This document shows, piece by piece, positions 12,801 to 25,119 of a stretch of DNA of 64,000 nt (its first letter is position 1; each line of letters begins with the position of its first letter). The stretch comes from Fratercula arctica (taxonomy: Eukaryota; Chordata; Aves; Charadriiformes; Alcidae). The notes under the pieces were generated by a model, which was not told the DNA's origin, ran no database searches, and saw only the letters and a list, made by a program, of their open reading frames with translations. The stretch is taken from NCBI GenBank assembly GCA_947846985.1, contig CANTUZ010000002.1, forward strand, positions 127,682,889 through 127,746,888. The letters are read 5' to 3'. A program made the translations under genes and the position numbers.

Positions 12801-13200
12801 AACCCAGACACGGATCTGGGTGGTATTTGAGGTGCCGCCATTGCCACCTGGGGGAGAGTAACAAGCTCATTGTCACAGCATCCTCGCACTTTGTACGCAG
12901 AGATATAAACCCCCCTCAGCTGTCAGCCCTTGGTTTTCAGTGGCCGGTCGTCATAAGCAGGGAAGAGAGGCCGCAGAGATGAATGTGTTATGTATCTGTG
13001 GTTTCTTTGCTAGCCACCGGCAGCGCTGGAGGAAGACAGCAGAGTACGACCTGACCCTGCCACCTGGAGCAGAAGCTTCCCTACCACTGACGGGAGGCAA
13101 CCTGTGCGGGACGCCCAGCCTCCTGAGGAAGATGTGGATGAAGCACAAGAAGAAGTCAGAGTACCTGGGAGCAACAAACAGTGCCTTTGAGGCGGACTGA
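694..13200 (+). CDS. VXN: Vexin (VXN, C8orf46), C-terminal 183 residues over five exons; 5' exon outside window
   Basis: Coding exons are 694-749, 6616-6778, 10527-10588, 12261-12346 and 13014-13200. Every junction has an AG acceptor and GT donor and the phases agree (554 nt, ending in TGA). Seen: an N-terminal PARRRAK basic patch, a variable middle, and a conserved C-terminus with GAEASLPLTG, LRKMW, HKKKSEY and a terminal GATNSAFEAD. From memory, human vexin is about 207 residues with the same patch and tail, so only about 22 N-terminal residues are missing to the left. Family knowledge: vexin is a small vertebrate protein without a known catalytic domain, described in Xenopus as promoting neurogenesis and retinal/neural differentiation. 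It has no signal peptide or membrane segment here. The middle exons diverge strongly from human. The gene runs towards MYBL1, as in mammals, which supports orthology. The family call is certain; the function is taken from the family. Confidence 0.95.
778..815 (+). repeat. Homopolymer T(38)
   Basis: Uninterrupted T run beginning 28 nt after the VXN donor boundary at 749/750. In the transcript it gives a U run close to the 5' splice site. Length is likely polymorphic. Confidence 0.95.
5723..5818 (+). repeat. (AAAAT)n microsatellite
   Basis: About 19 pentamer copies with one interrupted unit near the start. It forces a Phe/Tyr/Ile/Leu-rich open frame on the minus strand that is not a gene. Confidence 0.97.
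6616..6778 (+). CDS. VXN: VXN coding exon (second in window)
   Basis: CCCTGCAG acceptor and GTGAGT donor. It encodes 54 residues starting VVAISDHWPHRPEQLQPHQG and leaves one base for the next exon. It aligns with the human stretch beginning VVIESDLYTHQPLELLPHRG but is much diverged after that. It is Gln/His/Gly rich with no recognisable domain. Confidence 0.9.
6952..7040 (+). repeat. 23-bp minisatellite, four units
   Basis: Three full 23-bp units (6952-6974, 6975-6997, 6998-7020) and one 20-bp partial unit. Each has the core CTTTCTTCAGAG then TCATAAAC or CCATAAAC. The T and C variants alternate, so the array reads as a 46-bp dimer repeated twice. Confidence 0.95.
8912..8953 (+). repeat. A-rich / (GAAA)n simple repeat
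   Basis: A poly-A run passing into GAAA tetramers with one GCAA interruption. Confidence 0.9.
10043..10366 (-). mobile_element. Solo LTR of an endogenous retrovirus, ERVK/alpharetrovirus-like, minus orientation
   Basis: The element is 324 bp with TGT...ACA termini and is flanked by a perfect 6-bp direct repeat ATAAAC (10037-10042 and 10367-10372). On the minus strand it has TATAAA at 10113-10118 and AATAAA at 10090-10095, then about 47 bp to the 3' end. A TATA box closely followed by the poly-A signal, about 325 bp of length and a 6-bp duplication are features of compact avian alpharetroviral/ERVK LTRs. No internal gag, pol or env sequence adjoins it, so it is a recombined solo LTR inside a VXN intron. 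The precise family is inferred. Confidence 0.75.
10527..10588 (+). CDS. VXN: VXN coding exon (third in window)
   Basis: TTTGCAG acceptor and GTAAGT donor. The two leading bases complete a Val codon, followed by 20 residues (GITDRESFKSCNHLLDGKSL). This matches the human order GIS...CGN...YGKSL. It lies about 160 bp downstream of the solo LTR. Confidence 0.9.
10589..12260 (+). other. VXN intron, 1.7 kb
   Basis: GTAAGT donor to CCCGCAG acceptor. I see no repeat or gene in it. Confidence 0.75.
12261..12346 (+). CDS. VXN: VXN coding exon (fourth in window)
   Basis: CCCGCAG acceptor and GTAAGT donor. It encodes FPPSPVARITAKGVAVTDSS and eight further residues, ending two bases into a codon. It corresponds to the IPPVPRISVKTSASAS block of human vexin. 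Confidence 0.9.
12347..13013 (+). other. VXN last intron, 0.67 kb
   Basis: GTAAGT donor to TTGCTAG acceptor. Nothing else is recognised in it. Confidence 0.8.
13014..13200 (+). CDS. VXN: VXN terminal coding exon
   Basis: TTTGCTAG acceptor. One base completes an Asp codon, then 61 residues and TGA at 13198-13200. This is the best-conserved part of vexin: Pro-Pro-Gly-Ala-Glu-Ala-Ser-Leu-Pro-Leu-Thr-Gly, then LLRKMWMKHKKKSEY and GATNSAFEAD at the very C-terminus. Confidence 0.96.
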
Positions 13201-16200
13201 TAAGGCTCAGCATCGCTTGGAAAGACAGAAGGTCCTTTACCCAGGACAAGGTGCTCTAGGATCGATGAGGGAACAGACACAGCACAGCTCATCCAGGAAA
13301 ACAATATCCTTTTTATCACTTGATGCTATTGCCTCAGAATGGTGGGAGAAAGGCTAGCTAAGGTAGAAATGGTGAACGTGATACAACTCACTGGTCTGTC
13401 TTCGTTGCAATATACTAAAATCCCAAGTATTCCACTAGATTTATGTCTTGACTCAATGAAGCTGAAACTACTGCTGGCCCATTCAACATTTCACATCTCC
13501 TGTCTGAATCAGCTCGGACTCACAACAAGAAAAGCCTTCCAAGAGGTTTGTGTATTCCTGCCAGGCAACAGATCAATTACAGAGTGCCATTAAATCCCAG
13601 AGGTCTGCTCGTTGTGTACCACTGCTTGTCCTCTTCCCCCTCTCATATCAGGAGATAAAAACCACATCTTACGATATTCTTGGTTGAACAACATACGCTA
13701 AACATCTTTTTTTCTTCAGTTTTGATGTTTCAAGACAGGAGTAAAAGATGCAAAAGTTTTAAAAGAACGGGTGAGTCAGAACTGAGCAAGTTTGCAAACA
13801 CATATTTACCCAGCTTTGCTGTGTGACAAGTGATTGGTGTTTCAAAGCGTCCTGCCAGATCAAACTGTGAGCAACTGGATAACCTCAAGAGATACTTTCT
13901 TCCATAGAACCTGCTTATATGTGAACTCATAGTCAGTAACTTACTCTCTACCTTTGTGGTACAGGATAGTTCACTAATTGCACAAAATACCAGGAGGAAA
14001 TAAACTCTGTAAATGGTGCAACTAGGTGACTAAACATGAGATATTTGCATATAGGAGACCTGTGCTTACGAATAGATGGATTTAATGGAATTTGCTCATA
14101 AATTTTTCTCAAAGTTTTTTTTTTTATTTTAGAAATTACTGGTCATGGCCCTTGGATTTTCCTCTCTAAACAGGAAAAAAGCTTTACAAAAAAGTTTTCA
14201 CCAATGTTACAGACAATATTATGTTAGTCATGAATGGTTCTTGCCTCATATGAGTGCTCCCCTGGTTATTATAAAACACTTTGGTTTGCCTAAATACAGA
14301 ACTTTAAATATAAAATTGGAGGAAGTGTATCTCCTGTTGCTCATAGTAATGATGATCTTGTCAAATTTAACTGCCAGTGCTCCAAAGCATAAATGAAAAA
14401 TAAAGTTCTTACTCCATGACAGAAGCAGAGGAAAGAAGCTCTCATCTGCAGCTTGCTTGCCTGCAGCCAGAGTAGTAAAACACAGTGAGATGCCATCATA
14501 GTGCCGTGGTGCTGAGGCGAGGAGACTCCAGAGCCATGAAACCACCAAAGGTCTGAACCATATGTTGTCAGCATTAACGGCGGTTACAGCTCCTTCCCCT
14601 CCTGCCACAACCACCTGGGCAACTTCTGCACCAAGTACCTACCACAACGTACCTGCTGACTTCATCCACTGCTTGTGTTAAGATCATCTTCTACCTGGAC
14701 TAGAAAAAAAGCATATTCGGAATTTCTCTTACGGCAGAGGACTGAGGGAGCCTTGCATTACAACCTGCAGAGCCACAGGCTCGGGCAATTATCCCTGGTC
14801 AGGGTTCACCAGCTCAGAGGTACCAGGACACCCTCTGGGTGGGAGGGAAAGGCTGCTAAGTCAGCCAGGTCCTCTGGCTTTGGGGTGAGCAGGGTGGAGC
14901 AGCACACAGGGAACATTCACACCTTGACAACCTGAGCAACCAATGTCCATGGGATGGGAAAGCAACTGGAGCAGCCTGGTAATTTTGCAGAGCAAATGTC
15001 CCTGGTAGCTCCAAGGAGGGCAGCAGGGGACATCTCTGTGGGGCTTGACGTGCTGGAGAAGGCAGTAGGATGGGGAAGGAAGTTCCCATTTAAAAAGGTA
15101 CTATAGCTTTTCATACAGCCAGAGACAACTCAGTCCAGAGTGTGCCAAGGAGGGGAGAGGCACTAACCCTTCATAAAATATCTCTGTCAGCCCCTGCATT
15201 CAGCTGTCCATCACTGCTTCAGTCACAGGCTTCTCCTTCAGAGGTGCTCCACATCTGAGAGAGGACGGCCTTGCAGCTAGAAATCACACAGACTCTCCCC
15301 TCCTCCTTACCAAAGGCAAAAGTCCTTCTCCGGCCCAGCAGCCTGACAGAGGGATGATCTTCTCTCCTGCTTTTCTTTTTTCCTTCTGGGAAAGGAGAAC
15401 ACACCTCCTCGTTAACCACACACTGAAAGGCCCCAGCTGCTGGCAGGGCAAGGAGAAGAGGCGATGGTGGCCCGGTATTGACCATGTGTCACCAGCCACA
15501 GCATGCAAGAGCAATGCTGATGCTCCCTGAACAGCACCAGAGCAATTTTCTCACAGGGGTCCACCCCACCTTTAAATGAGACCCTGACACATTGTCCCTC
15601 TGTAATAATCCAGACGCCGTGACCTTGGCAACATCAGGTCCTCCATGACTGAACCAAGCTGGAGCCATGGCCAAGATTTCCCTGAAACGTCTTTTATAAA
15701 TATCACCAACCACACTGCATCCCCTCCCCAGCCCATAGAAATGCCGCCAGAAGGTAAACCTAGTAAATTCAGGGGGACTACTCTTCTCCACAGCGATGCA
15801 TACACTCAAGGAGTAGGAAGAATAGTAATCACCAGTTCCCTCTTTTGGTCTCATTCCCTAAGCAAAGCAAAAATAAGAAGATGGACAGACACTGGGAAAA
15901 GTCCATTTGCTGCATTTGGGGTAATTAAGACAGTGAGCACTTGTGGTACCTGACCTTGTAGCTAATGTGACGTGTAGAGCACCCAACACACAGTTCCAGG
16001 GCAGCAAGAGTTTTGTCTGTTGAGAAAGCTGTATTGTAGTATTTCATTTGTTAATTAATAGCTTTAAGCAGTATAAGGATGGAGGTGAAGAGGAGATGAT
16101 TCATGTTTCTTCCTAATAATTGCTGTATCTTGAAATGTGTATTTATGGTTTTCTTATTTATTTAATTTATAATTTGCATCTACAAGAGAAGGAGAGATTT

Positions 16201-16310
16201 ACAAGAAGCATATTTACTTTCGCTGTATTCCAGCAACTGCCATGGAGATTTCTTGTATTGTAGTAGATACCTATTTTATTGATTGAAATAAAATATGTCC
16301 TATTCATAAA
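13201..16310 (+). other. VXN: VXN 3' UTR (inferred)
   Basis: About 3.1 kb of non-coding DNA after the VXN stop. It becomes AT-rich from about 16000 and ends with AATAAA at 16287-16292 followed by an A-rich stretch. Earlier AATAAA hexamers near 13998 and 14398 could give shorter isoforms. No open frame in it resembles a known protein. The extent is inferred from the polyadenylation signals only. Confidence 0.5.
16287..16292 (+). terminator. Candidate VXN polyadenylation signal AATAAA
   Basis: AATAAA in an AT-rich context, before the first intergenic CR1 element. I chose it as the distal signal because gene-like 3' UTR composition ends here. Confidence 0.45.
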
Positions 16311-16778
16311 AAAAATAATAATAAAAGAAACAAGTAGCATGTGGTAATATATGGGTCTCAGTGACTTAAAAGCTTTTGGGAAGCATTTAGTGGAAAGTAA
16401 AGGCAGGGTTTATGATTCTGAAGAACACCAACACCTGATGGCAAAGAATTTTGCTCCCCACAGGGAGAGTCTGGAAGTGTATGTTTGTGAGCGGCTCCAA
16501 TATTTTACAAGTGGTAGAATCATGGTTTGTCATCAGATAATACTCAGAGAAAAGCCCTGGCACTGCCAGCTTTAGATACACATTTACACACCTCACCTCA
16601 AGAGCATTAAGGACATGATGTCTGGTCTCACTGCATCCCTGGGAGGTAAGCAGTGTCACCTCCCTCCCTCCCATCACGTAAGAGCACCAAGACAGAAACT
16701 CCTCAAGGGTAGCTAAGGCTGTGGTAGAGAATAAAACCAAGCGCTCCCCATCTCCAGTCCTACCATTTGACAACGAAG

Positions 16779-17090
16779 TCATAGAGTCATAGAATGGTTT
16801 GGGTTGGAAGGGACCTTAAAGATCACCTAGTTCCAACCCCCTGCCATGGGCAAGGACATCTTGCACTAGACCAGGTTGCTCAAAGCCCCATCCAGCCTGG
16901 CCTTGAACACTTCCAGGGATGGGGCCTCCACAACTTCTCTGGGCAACCTGTTCAAGTGTCTCACTACCCTCATAATGAAAAATTTCTTCCTGATATCTAA
17001 TCCAAATCTACTCTCTTCCAGTTTGAAGCCATTACCCCTCATCCTATCACCACATGGCCTTGGAAAAATCTGCCTTGTAGGCCCCTGGAG
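16779..17090 (-). mobile_element. CR1 LINE 3' fragment
   Basis: It begins on the plus strand with the characteristic CATAGAATGGTTTGGGTTGG and GGAAGGGACCTTAAAGATCA sequence, so the element is in minus orientation and heavily 5'-truncated. The minus frame within it (RRLREVVEAPSLEVFKARLD-like) is the tail of CR1 ORF2. It has no intact coding capacity. Confidence 0.93.
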
Positions 17091-20000
17091 GTGGGGTTTA
17101 AAGAAGTTAACCATCTTTTTTCCTCACCTTACCTCAAACACAACATGGTCTTCGGAGACCGTATGCTGAACCATGGCCCAGCACAACGTTGATCACATGG
17201 GGACACAGGAGCCCAGGTCAGGGAAGCTGACTCAGGATTGCAAAAGGAAAGACACAACAAGGAAAGAAAACGTATGGTGTTGACGTCCTTCACCAACCCA
17301 GCCTTTGGAAAGACTGTCCATCAGAGGATGGCTTGTCCCCCTGCCTGCCACACTGCCCATACTCTGTGCAGCTCTGGTGAAAAGGCGCCACGTTTCTGGT
17401 CCTTCCATTACAGACAGTGTCTACGTTTCAAATGAGCAAGCAGGGAGTCTCCTCTCGATGAGTGTCACACCACAGGACTCGGCACAGATTTTTTTCCAGG
17501 ACGTGGGGTAACAACCTGGCCTCTGCTGGGAACTCCTCTGCAAATGCCCGGCCCTTAGTCATGTGTTAAAAATATCAGCATGAGTATGGAGCAGGATGTG
17601 GATGTGCAATACATTTTCCAGATGAAAATGTACAGAAAGCAATGTTGAGTCAACTCCAGCGCACTGTCAGAAAGATGTGAAATAGTGATTAAAAAAATAA
17701 GTGAACTGTACCATTTTTCCATCAAAGACAGAAAAGTTATTAACCGTGCAGCTGAACAGCACTGCCTGACCCGTGCATATTGTCATACTTTATAACATCT
17801 ATGAGAGGATGCGTTTTTCAGGCGTTTCATGTCATTTTACGATTTTGGATTCCCCAGAACTAGAGACTAACTGGGGCACCGACCCGACTGAAATAGACTG
17901 CGTGATGACAGTCCATCACACTTACAGTAATTTATATTTCATTTCCAAAAAAAGGTTTCTAATTTCCTCTGACCATTTCAAAAACATCTTTGTGATAGAG
18001 CTACTCATTAAAATATCCATCATTACTTTGCATACCACTTTATTTAAATAAACTGTAGTGAATGTAAAGCTACGGTACTATATAAAATAATTCTTACTGA
18101 TGCATGAAAAAAAAAATCTCAGATATGCTTTAGCCACCTTTCTTCCCCTTTTGCACTCACTTTGCAGGTCCTGTAGCAACCAGGTTTGCCAGAAGAGTTG
18201 ATCACAGACACATCGCTGCTTGGGGGAATACCGCACACTTCTTGCAGAAAACATTTTTGACTCAAACACCGGCATCTGCAGAATAATTTCACATCTGAGA
18301 GTTACCCAGCCACAAAAGTTGCAACCTCAGGACTTGCACACACAAATAAAAATGAAGCAAGTCAGGTTTCTCAGATGAAACCCTGTGTGTGAGTTCTACA
18401 AACAATGCAGATGTCGAATAGCCATAAATATTTTGAGAGATTTTTAAAATCTCAGTGTTTACTACAAAGACTATTCACAAGTAAGCAGCCCTACATGGTA
18501 TTGGAAAAGGGTTTTTTAAGTGGCAGAACTATTATTTAAATGAATGGGCACACAGATCACTAAAATAAAAAAGTGAAGCGCTTAGAAAGAAAAAAAGAGA
18601 GTTGACTATTTGATAAAGTTAGATGAAGGCCCATAAAAAACAGGCAGCTGAGCTCAAAGGAGGACACGAAATGGAAGCACATGTGAATGGTGCCCATCTT
18701 CTCAGCTGTCAGGTTGGATTCACTACTAAAACAAGGCACCGTTTTTAACAGCCAAGGGCCCCGCAGCGGACCCCATGGCAGGAGGTCGGGGCAGACGCTG
18801 GCTGGCAGCCCCTGCTCCCAGATGTCTCACCCCGTCACACCTCCCACCCTGCACACTCACCTGCCCCAACAGTTTACTCTGCTTTATTTTAGACCAGCAT
18901 TTCCCTACTGTGCCGTCACGGTTTGCATAGCAGTGAAATAGTAAGAGGCAACACACCATCTATTTGCTTGATGCTCCCTTTTTTTTCGGGGGGCGGGGGG
19001 GGAGCACTGGACCATAAAGCAGAAGAGACATGCAAAGGGCCCCATGAGGCACACATGGTCCTTCTCCCCCACCACTGACGGGGCACTTTTGGGTGACTGG
19101 GGCCCTCAACGCAGCCGTGCCAGGAGCTGACACTGCGGAACCGGCCGCTCTGCCCAGGCGTTGTCCTCCCCCGCGCTCTGCCAGCAAAGGCCAAGGAGGG
19201 GGTCAGGAAGCAACAGCATCCTCGGTAAAGCTGTGTCCCGAGTAATGAGGACCGCTAAACCCACGGCAAAAGCGTCAGAAGTCAGAGCCGACACTAGCCC
19301 GGGAGTGCAGTGACAAGCCTGCCAAGACTGTATTTAACTGCCAGACTGCACAGAAAATCCTGCAAGTGATTTTTTCTGATAAAGACATATTAACCTTCCC
19401 TGAGAAAACTTCAACCCTATAACTTCTTTATAACTCTGTCTCAGAGCCCTCGTAGTACTGGGTGTCTGACATTTGTCCTTCTAAGTTAGGATGCAAGCAG
19501 ATTTTTCAATCAGATTTGAAGCCAGTTGGATAAAGATTTATCTATAACGAACCCTTATAAATGTGGTTCATCAATGCTCAGACTCCTGCAATGTCCGTTT
19601 TTTTAATCACAAAGGTAACATCCAAAATCCAAGCTTGGCTAATCATTTTTTTAACTGTTTACATTATAAATAGATCGTTTAGCTGACTGCCATATGCTCG
19701 AGGTGGGTTAACCCATTAGTGAAAGAGATGCAAATATTCTGGGGGAAAAAAGAAAAAGAATAGGAAATAGGCCTCTGATCATTTCCCTCCATGGTGAGAC
19801 CCTTTGACGCAGAAGCCACCAGTGGCCAGCACGCCGGGCTCCCGTGCTTCAGTCCGGCAGCCACAGGCAGCAAAGGTCCATGGAAAGCCGCCATGGGGTA
19901 GGCAAGGATGCGAACGCATGACGCTATCATCCAGCCCAGGGTTTTGCAAGGGAGCCTTTATTTTGTGACCCTTGCACCCACCTCAGCTGGTGCCTGACCG

Positions 20001-23000
20001 ACAGGCACTAAGGCGGTTGTTCCTTTTGTGTCCAGGCACAAGGCCCTCACCAGACATGGGGTCTCCGAGTGGGAAGCAGAGATGCTCGGCAGCTGTTTGG
20101 TGCCTCAGGTGATGCCCTTTATTCCCTGACCTTCGCCACCTAAAGAAATGAGACAAACTCCACCAGCACGACAGAGATGTCGCCCCACATGTGCAAAACA
20201 GCTACGGTCTGGTTGCCACCACTCCAGCACCTGTTTGTGCCCAATCTCAATCCTCCCCACAGGTGAGGAGCGGGAACAAGCCGTGTGGCCGGGGACCCCA
20301 AGGACCAGGAGGGCTCAGCACAGGCTGCCTTCCTCCCTGGCCACCAGCATTCACGGCCATGCTGCAGCCAGCCCCGTGTCCCTCTCCGTGCCGGGGAGGA
20401 CCTGCACGAGCAGCCCCTGCAGGGCCATCAATGCGAGCGTGCAGAACAGGGCCTGGCCCCGTCTGCATGGCAGCCACGGCAGCTGGACACATCAAGGACC
20501 TCTCTGCAGACCATCTTCAGCTCCCAGGGTTAAAAATACCTTCTTAATGCATGTGGTCACTGCCAGGCTGGAGAGACACACGTCATGAGAGCTTAACCAG
20601 GGTGAGCAGCAGAGATGGACACCCTCCGAATCCAAAAAGCACGGGGGTCAGCAACCTCAGCTCCTGCGGAGGGTCAGTAAAACCCTTCCTCACTCAGCCC
20701 AGCCACTGAAGCAGGTGCCAGCAGCTCTGTGAAGGTGGCACGGCAAGGAGGAAGATTGATCGTTCCGGTTGATAATGACCTTTCTGCAAAAAAAAATGAG
20801 AAATGGCTTATTCACACAACTCTTGCTTTCCGGGTTCATGCTGGCCACTGCACAACAGCCCCCAGCAGGCGTCCGAAGTATTGCATGGATTACCAGTGCA
20901 ACCATCGCACCCCAGCGTCACGCTGACACAGAGCACAGCTCTGCGACCAGCTCAGCCTCACACAGGTTTGCTCAGCTCCACAGCACAACAGCACGTTCCC
21001 ACAGGGAGAAGGCTCGTCTCCACCTATAGCTGCTGACACACACAGGAGCCTTCAGGTCACCCTGTTGGGCTGAACAGGTCCATACCCAGCTCTCGGGGGT
21101 GCATCACCCCCCAGAAACCCTGCGAGGATGCAGGAGGGTGCTGGATGCTCTGCCCAGAGGGTGGGAATCCCTCCACCCATAAAAGAGGAGGGAGGCAGGC
21201 AAATCCCCAGGCGTGCAGAGGTAAATGCTGCTTTACCGAGATGTGGGCTCCATCTTCACATCTCTCCCTACGTCCCCTGGCTGGCAGCATCGCCTTCTGC
21301 CTCACAGGGGACTGCATTTTTATGAGGAGAGTGTTGGTATTAGCAGGCTTGCAAATTGCCGTTCTGCAAGACATTCAAAGGCTCAGCAAAAGCAGAACTT
21401 CAACAAAATAGAAGTAGACCCCAGTTAATCCAAGTGCCTAAAAATAGGGTAGAAAAATTACTCTGCTGCGATAAACCTCCTTGCCTTTATCAAGTCACTG
21501 GTATGAATTGCACCACAGCCACCGAACTGAAACCTTCAACAATGGTTACTAATAGAAGATGGGGAAAAGTAACAGTAAGATTCAAAATTCGGCCAGAACA
21601 GGTATAAAAGTTTACAGGCAGCTCCCAATGGCCCATTGACTGCTCAGTTTTCAGTAGCTAACCTGAAATGCACGTGATGCAGTCATGGAAATGCTGAAGA
21701 AGGCTCTGGCCAGTCCAGGCCTCTGTGAACGTGCCCTGCCATGCCACCAGGGAGGTCTCCTCCACAGACTCCAAGGGAAGGGGCTCATCCTCCTGCCGCA
21801 GGAGAAGCTTTCCCTGCACAAAGGAGGTCAGCGGTGCAAACCTCAGCACCGTCTGTGTTTAGCTGTTTGGAACTGGTACTTCTGGTACTGTCCATGAAGA
21901 CTGATATTTTTGGAAGAACTTCAAGCTCCACCAACCGCTTCCTTCCCCCAGGGTCTCACAAATGCAAAAGAGCCAAACCCTCTGGCCTCCAATCTCCTTT
22001 CTGATGCACCAGGGTAAACTATTTAACAGCTGTTTGGTGTGGAGTTGGAGACAAATGAGGTTATGGAGCCAGTTTTATGCAAGAGTCAGGTCAGCCCGTT
22101 ACAGAAGTCACTTTTGTCCCTAGAAATCATCAGGTGAACAGCAAAACCCCCTTGGTAGTTCTCCCATACACACCACGACAGGTGACTCCCAAGTCATCTC
22201 CTTCACATCCAGTTGTGCTTCCAGCTGGAGGGTTGTTAGTTTAAGCAGAATATTTAAGGAAAAAAGTAGCACGGGCACAAAAACTCTGAAAATGCTCTGC
22301 AGCACAGGACAAAACAACAGCCTTATAGATGGATGCAGGCAGCACCTAAGAGAAACACTTCGCATGACCAAGGAAAAACCTTTTTGCTTCACTCGCCACA
22401 CAGAGAGGTACATATTGTACAAATCCACCCAGCGACGTGCACATTTCCCGCTGTGGCTTGTCACCCGCTCCCCAGAGACAGCGCAGGCCGGCGGCAGGGT
22501 CTCCCTGGGGTGCCAACCTGGGGGGTGCCCGTCTTCACCCCCTTCCAGCCACCAAACCACCATCACCCGCTGCAAAAAGAAATTGCTTCATTTCCCTTTA
22601 TTTAGCATGAGAAAACAGCATGAAGTCCGTCTTATCAGGGCAAATGCACGTGGCTAGTATTAGGTTTTACTGCATCTTGATCGCCAGCGCAGACACGGGG
22701 ACTTGGTGGATGCCATACATAGGGAAACAGAAGGACTTCCCTCGTACGTTGGAAATGTTGTTATGTGAAGTTACACTGTTGTTTCATAAATATCCTGACA
22801 GGTTGGGTGGACGCATGTCACCTTATGCCACACAAGGCTGAGTTAGAAGGTGCCCCTCACCACCACGGTCACAGATTGACGATTAGCGTGACGCTTTGGG
22901 ACACCAGTGTCACTCATGTACCGCGTGCTGCAGGGGAGGGAAAAAGCATGCCAAAACCCCCGCACTGTGTCTGCGCCCACCAGAACAGCCGGCTCTGAGG

Positions 23001-25119
23001 CTCTGCTACGTTTTACTTAGGTGAGACAAACCTCGGCTGGTTCTCAGCGCATGGTCCAGGTCTGCAAACTCCCCGCGGGAAACACCATTTCACACGGTAA
23101 GGTGTGAGGAGGAAAACATTCCCCTTCCCCCCAAAAATGCTTTAACATCTTCCAGTGTCATAAGTAGCATCCATTTGTGCATTTAAACCACTTTAAAAAG
23201 TAAAAACTCAATCTTTTTGAGTTGCCTCCTGCACAGGCTCCAGGCCATGTCTGGCAGCGCCCCGGCATGGCCCCGAGCACCGCTGGGACGGGCCAGGCAG
23301 CGCCAGCGTCCCTCAGCCCCCTGCTTCATTTCAACCCCTCGCCAGCCTTTCTGAGCGGAAACCCTCCTTTCTCACTTGCATTAAACCCAAGCAGAGTTTT
23401 TAGCGTCACCGCCTGATTACTGCTGGGTATGAAGGGGAAGGCACAGGGTGGGCATTTCCACAGCAAGGCAACCTGAACAGGGAACAAGTCCGGCAAATCA
23501 CCCATCGAAGGAAAGTTGGTGCAATAGAGTAAAAGCATTGGAGGTGGATGAAGGTCATTTTTCCCAAGATTTATGTTCCACCTGCTTTGCAGCTGTCATA
23601 TTGCTTAAGCAAATCAATAGCTGATGGCTTTATTCGTGTTCAGTAAAGAGTCAGAAAGACTATTTGTTCTGGGGTCTGTAATCCTTCTGCTGCCATGTGA
23701 TCACTTCTATCCTGCCATCACACACTTCACAAATCAAAAAATTGCAACAAGCACTGCCTGAAAATATTCTGTTCATAGTTAGTAGGCAAAAAAAGCCCAC
23801 CTTTCTCAAATGATCTCTTAGAGCTCCCAAATTTAAAAAAAAAAAAAAAAAGTCTAAGGGAAAAAAATGTTTGAATGGTACAATGGCAAGTGCTTGGTCC
23901 AGCCACCACCTGAACTTCAGGGGTCTGTAGATTCAGCTTCAAGCCTCATGACATCCCTCCTGGACAGGCAGATCCACAGTCCTGCTGGTATCAGCACTCG
24001 GTAGATGCACAGAGATGCTGGCACTTGAGGGTGCCACTGGTCCTGCCCCTTTAGTCCTAGAGATTTTAACCAAATTAATATTATCTTTTTCTCCCATCCT
24101 ATCATAGTCAGACCTTGCACACTCATGGTGAATTTTTCCAACATCTTTAATTATTTCCAATTTTGACTATTCAAGCAGGGCTGGCTCAGAGCACCTCCGC
24201 AGAACATGCTTTTGCTCTGAATGCACGCAGTCCCCAGCAATGGAGTCTGAAGGAGGCGGAAGGACGAGGCAGACCAGGACTGCTGCCAACAGCCGGACCC
24301 ACTGCTGGCTTTTCCACCCGCAGAGCTGAGCTGCCTCGGGGCAGGGATTTGGGCTGGAAGGGGGGTGCTCGAGCTGCCCCTGTCACAGAGCCTGGCACCA
24401 AATCAGTGGGAAGCTGAACAGGATCAGAGGTTGCAGGTGCTTCTACCCCGAAATTGCTCTTGCAACCACTAATTCCCTTCAGGGCAACATTTCTCTTCTT
24501 ACCTTGCTGTTACCCGCCCAATTAAAGCTGGAAAGGAGAGAAAGACGTGTGCTTACTCCCACCTTCCCCAAGGGCGAGGGACACGCTGCGAACCCGTGCA
24601 GGGCCAGGCTGGGTTATAAACACAGACCCCCATGAGTCCTGGGCAAACCTTTACCTGCAGGAAACATCAGATGTAAAAGTACCCACAGTGTCTGTGGTGA
24701 GCTGAACCGAGGCCCTGGACCTAAAAACTCTTTTGAACGTGATTTCCAGAGGTGGATTCAAACCCTGCAGCTGTTTACAGACACATTGCTGAGGGCAATT
24801 CACTGTATGCGTGAGCCGGGAACACCTCAGGTAGGGAGAAATTCCCCCCGCCATGTATTTATACCCATGTTTGCTTTGGAGCCGCCGCTGAGAGAGGGAA
24901 TCAGATGCCACCCGCTGTCACCGAGCTCCTTGGCAGCTCTGCAGGGAGCGACGCGTCTGCTGCCAGCCAGCCCCCCACGGCAGCCAGCCCCGCTCTCCTC
25001 TGCGGGGTCGGGACCGACGGAGACCCTGCGCCTGCTGGGACCTTCTCCGTCTCCAGCTGCGCCCCAAAAGCGCGACCTCGGGCGACCCAGGCCACATTTG
25101 GCATCTTTCCCCAGCCGGA

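Noticed and set aside
13083..13100. LPLTG-like string in vexin resembling a sortase signal
   Set aside because: Sortase sorting signals are bacterial and need a following hydrophobic segment and basic tail. Here it is a conserved vexin motif in a vertebrate gene.
15489..15854. 121-residue minus-strand frame
   Set aside because: Not recognisable as any protein. It lies antisense in the probable VXN 3' UTR.
20148..20588. 146-residue plus-strand frame and overlapping frames in a GC-rich intergenic segment
   Set aside because: Several overlapping frames of similar length on both strands, no domain, and no evidence of exon structure or promoter.
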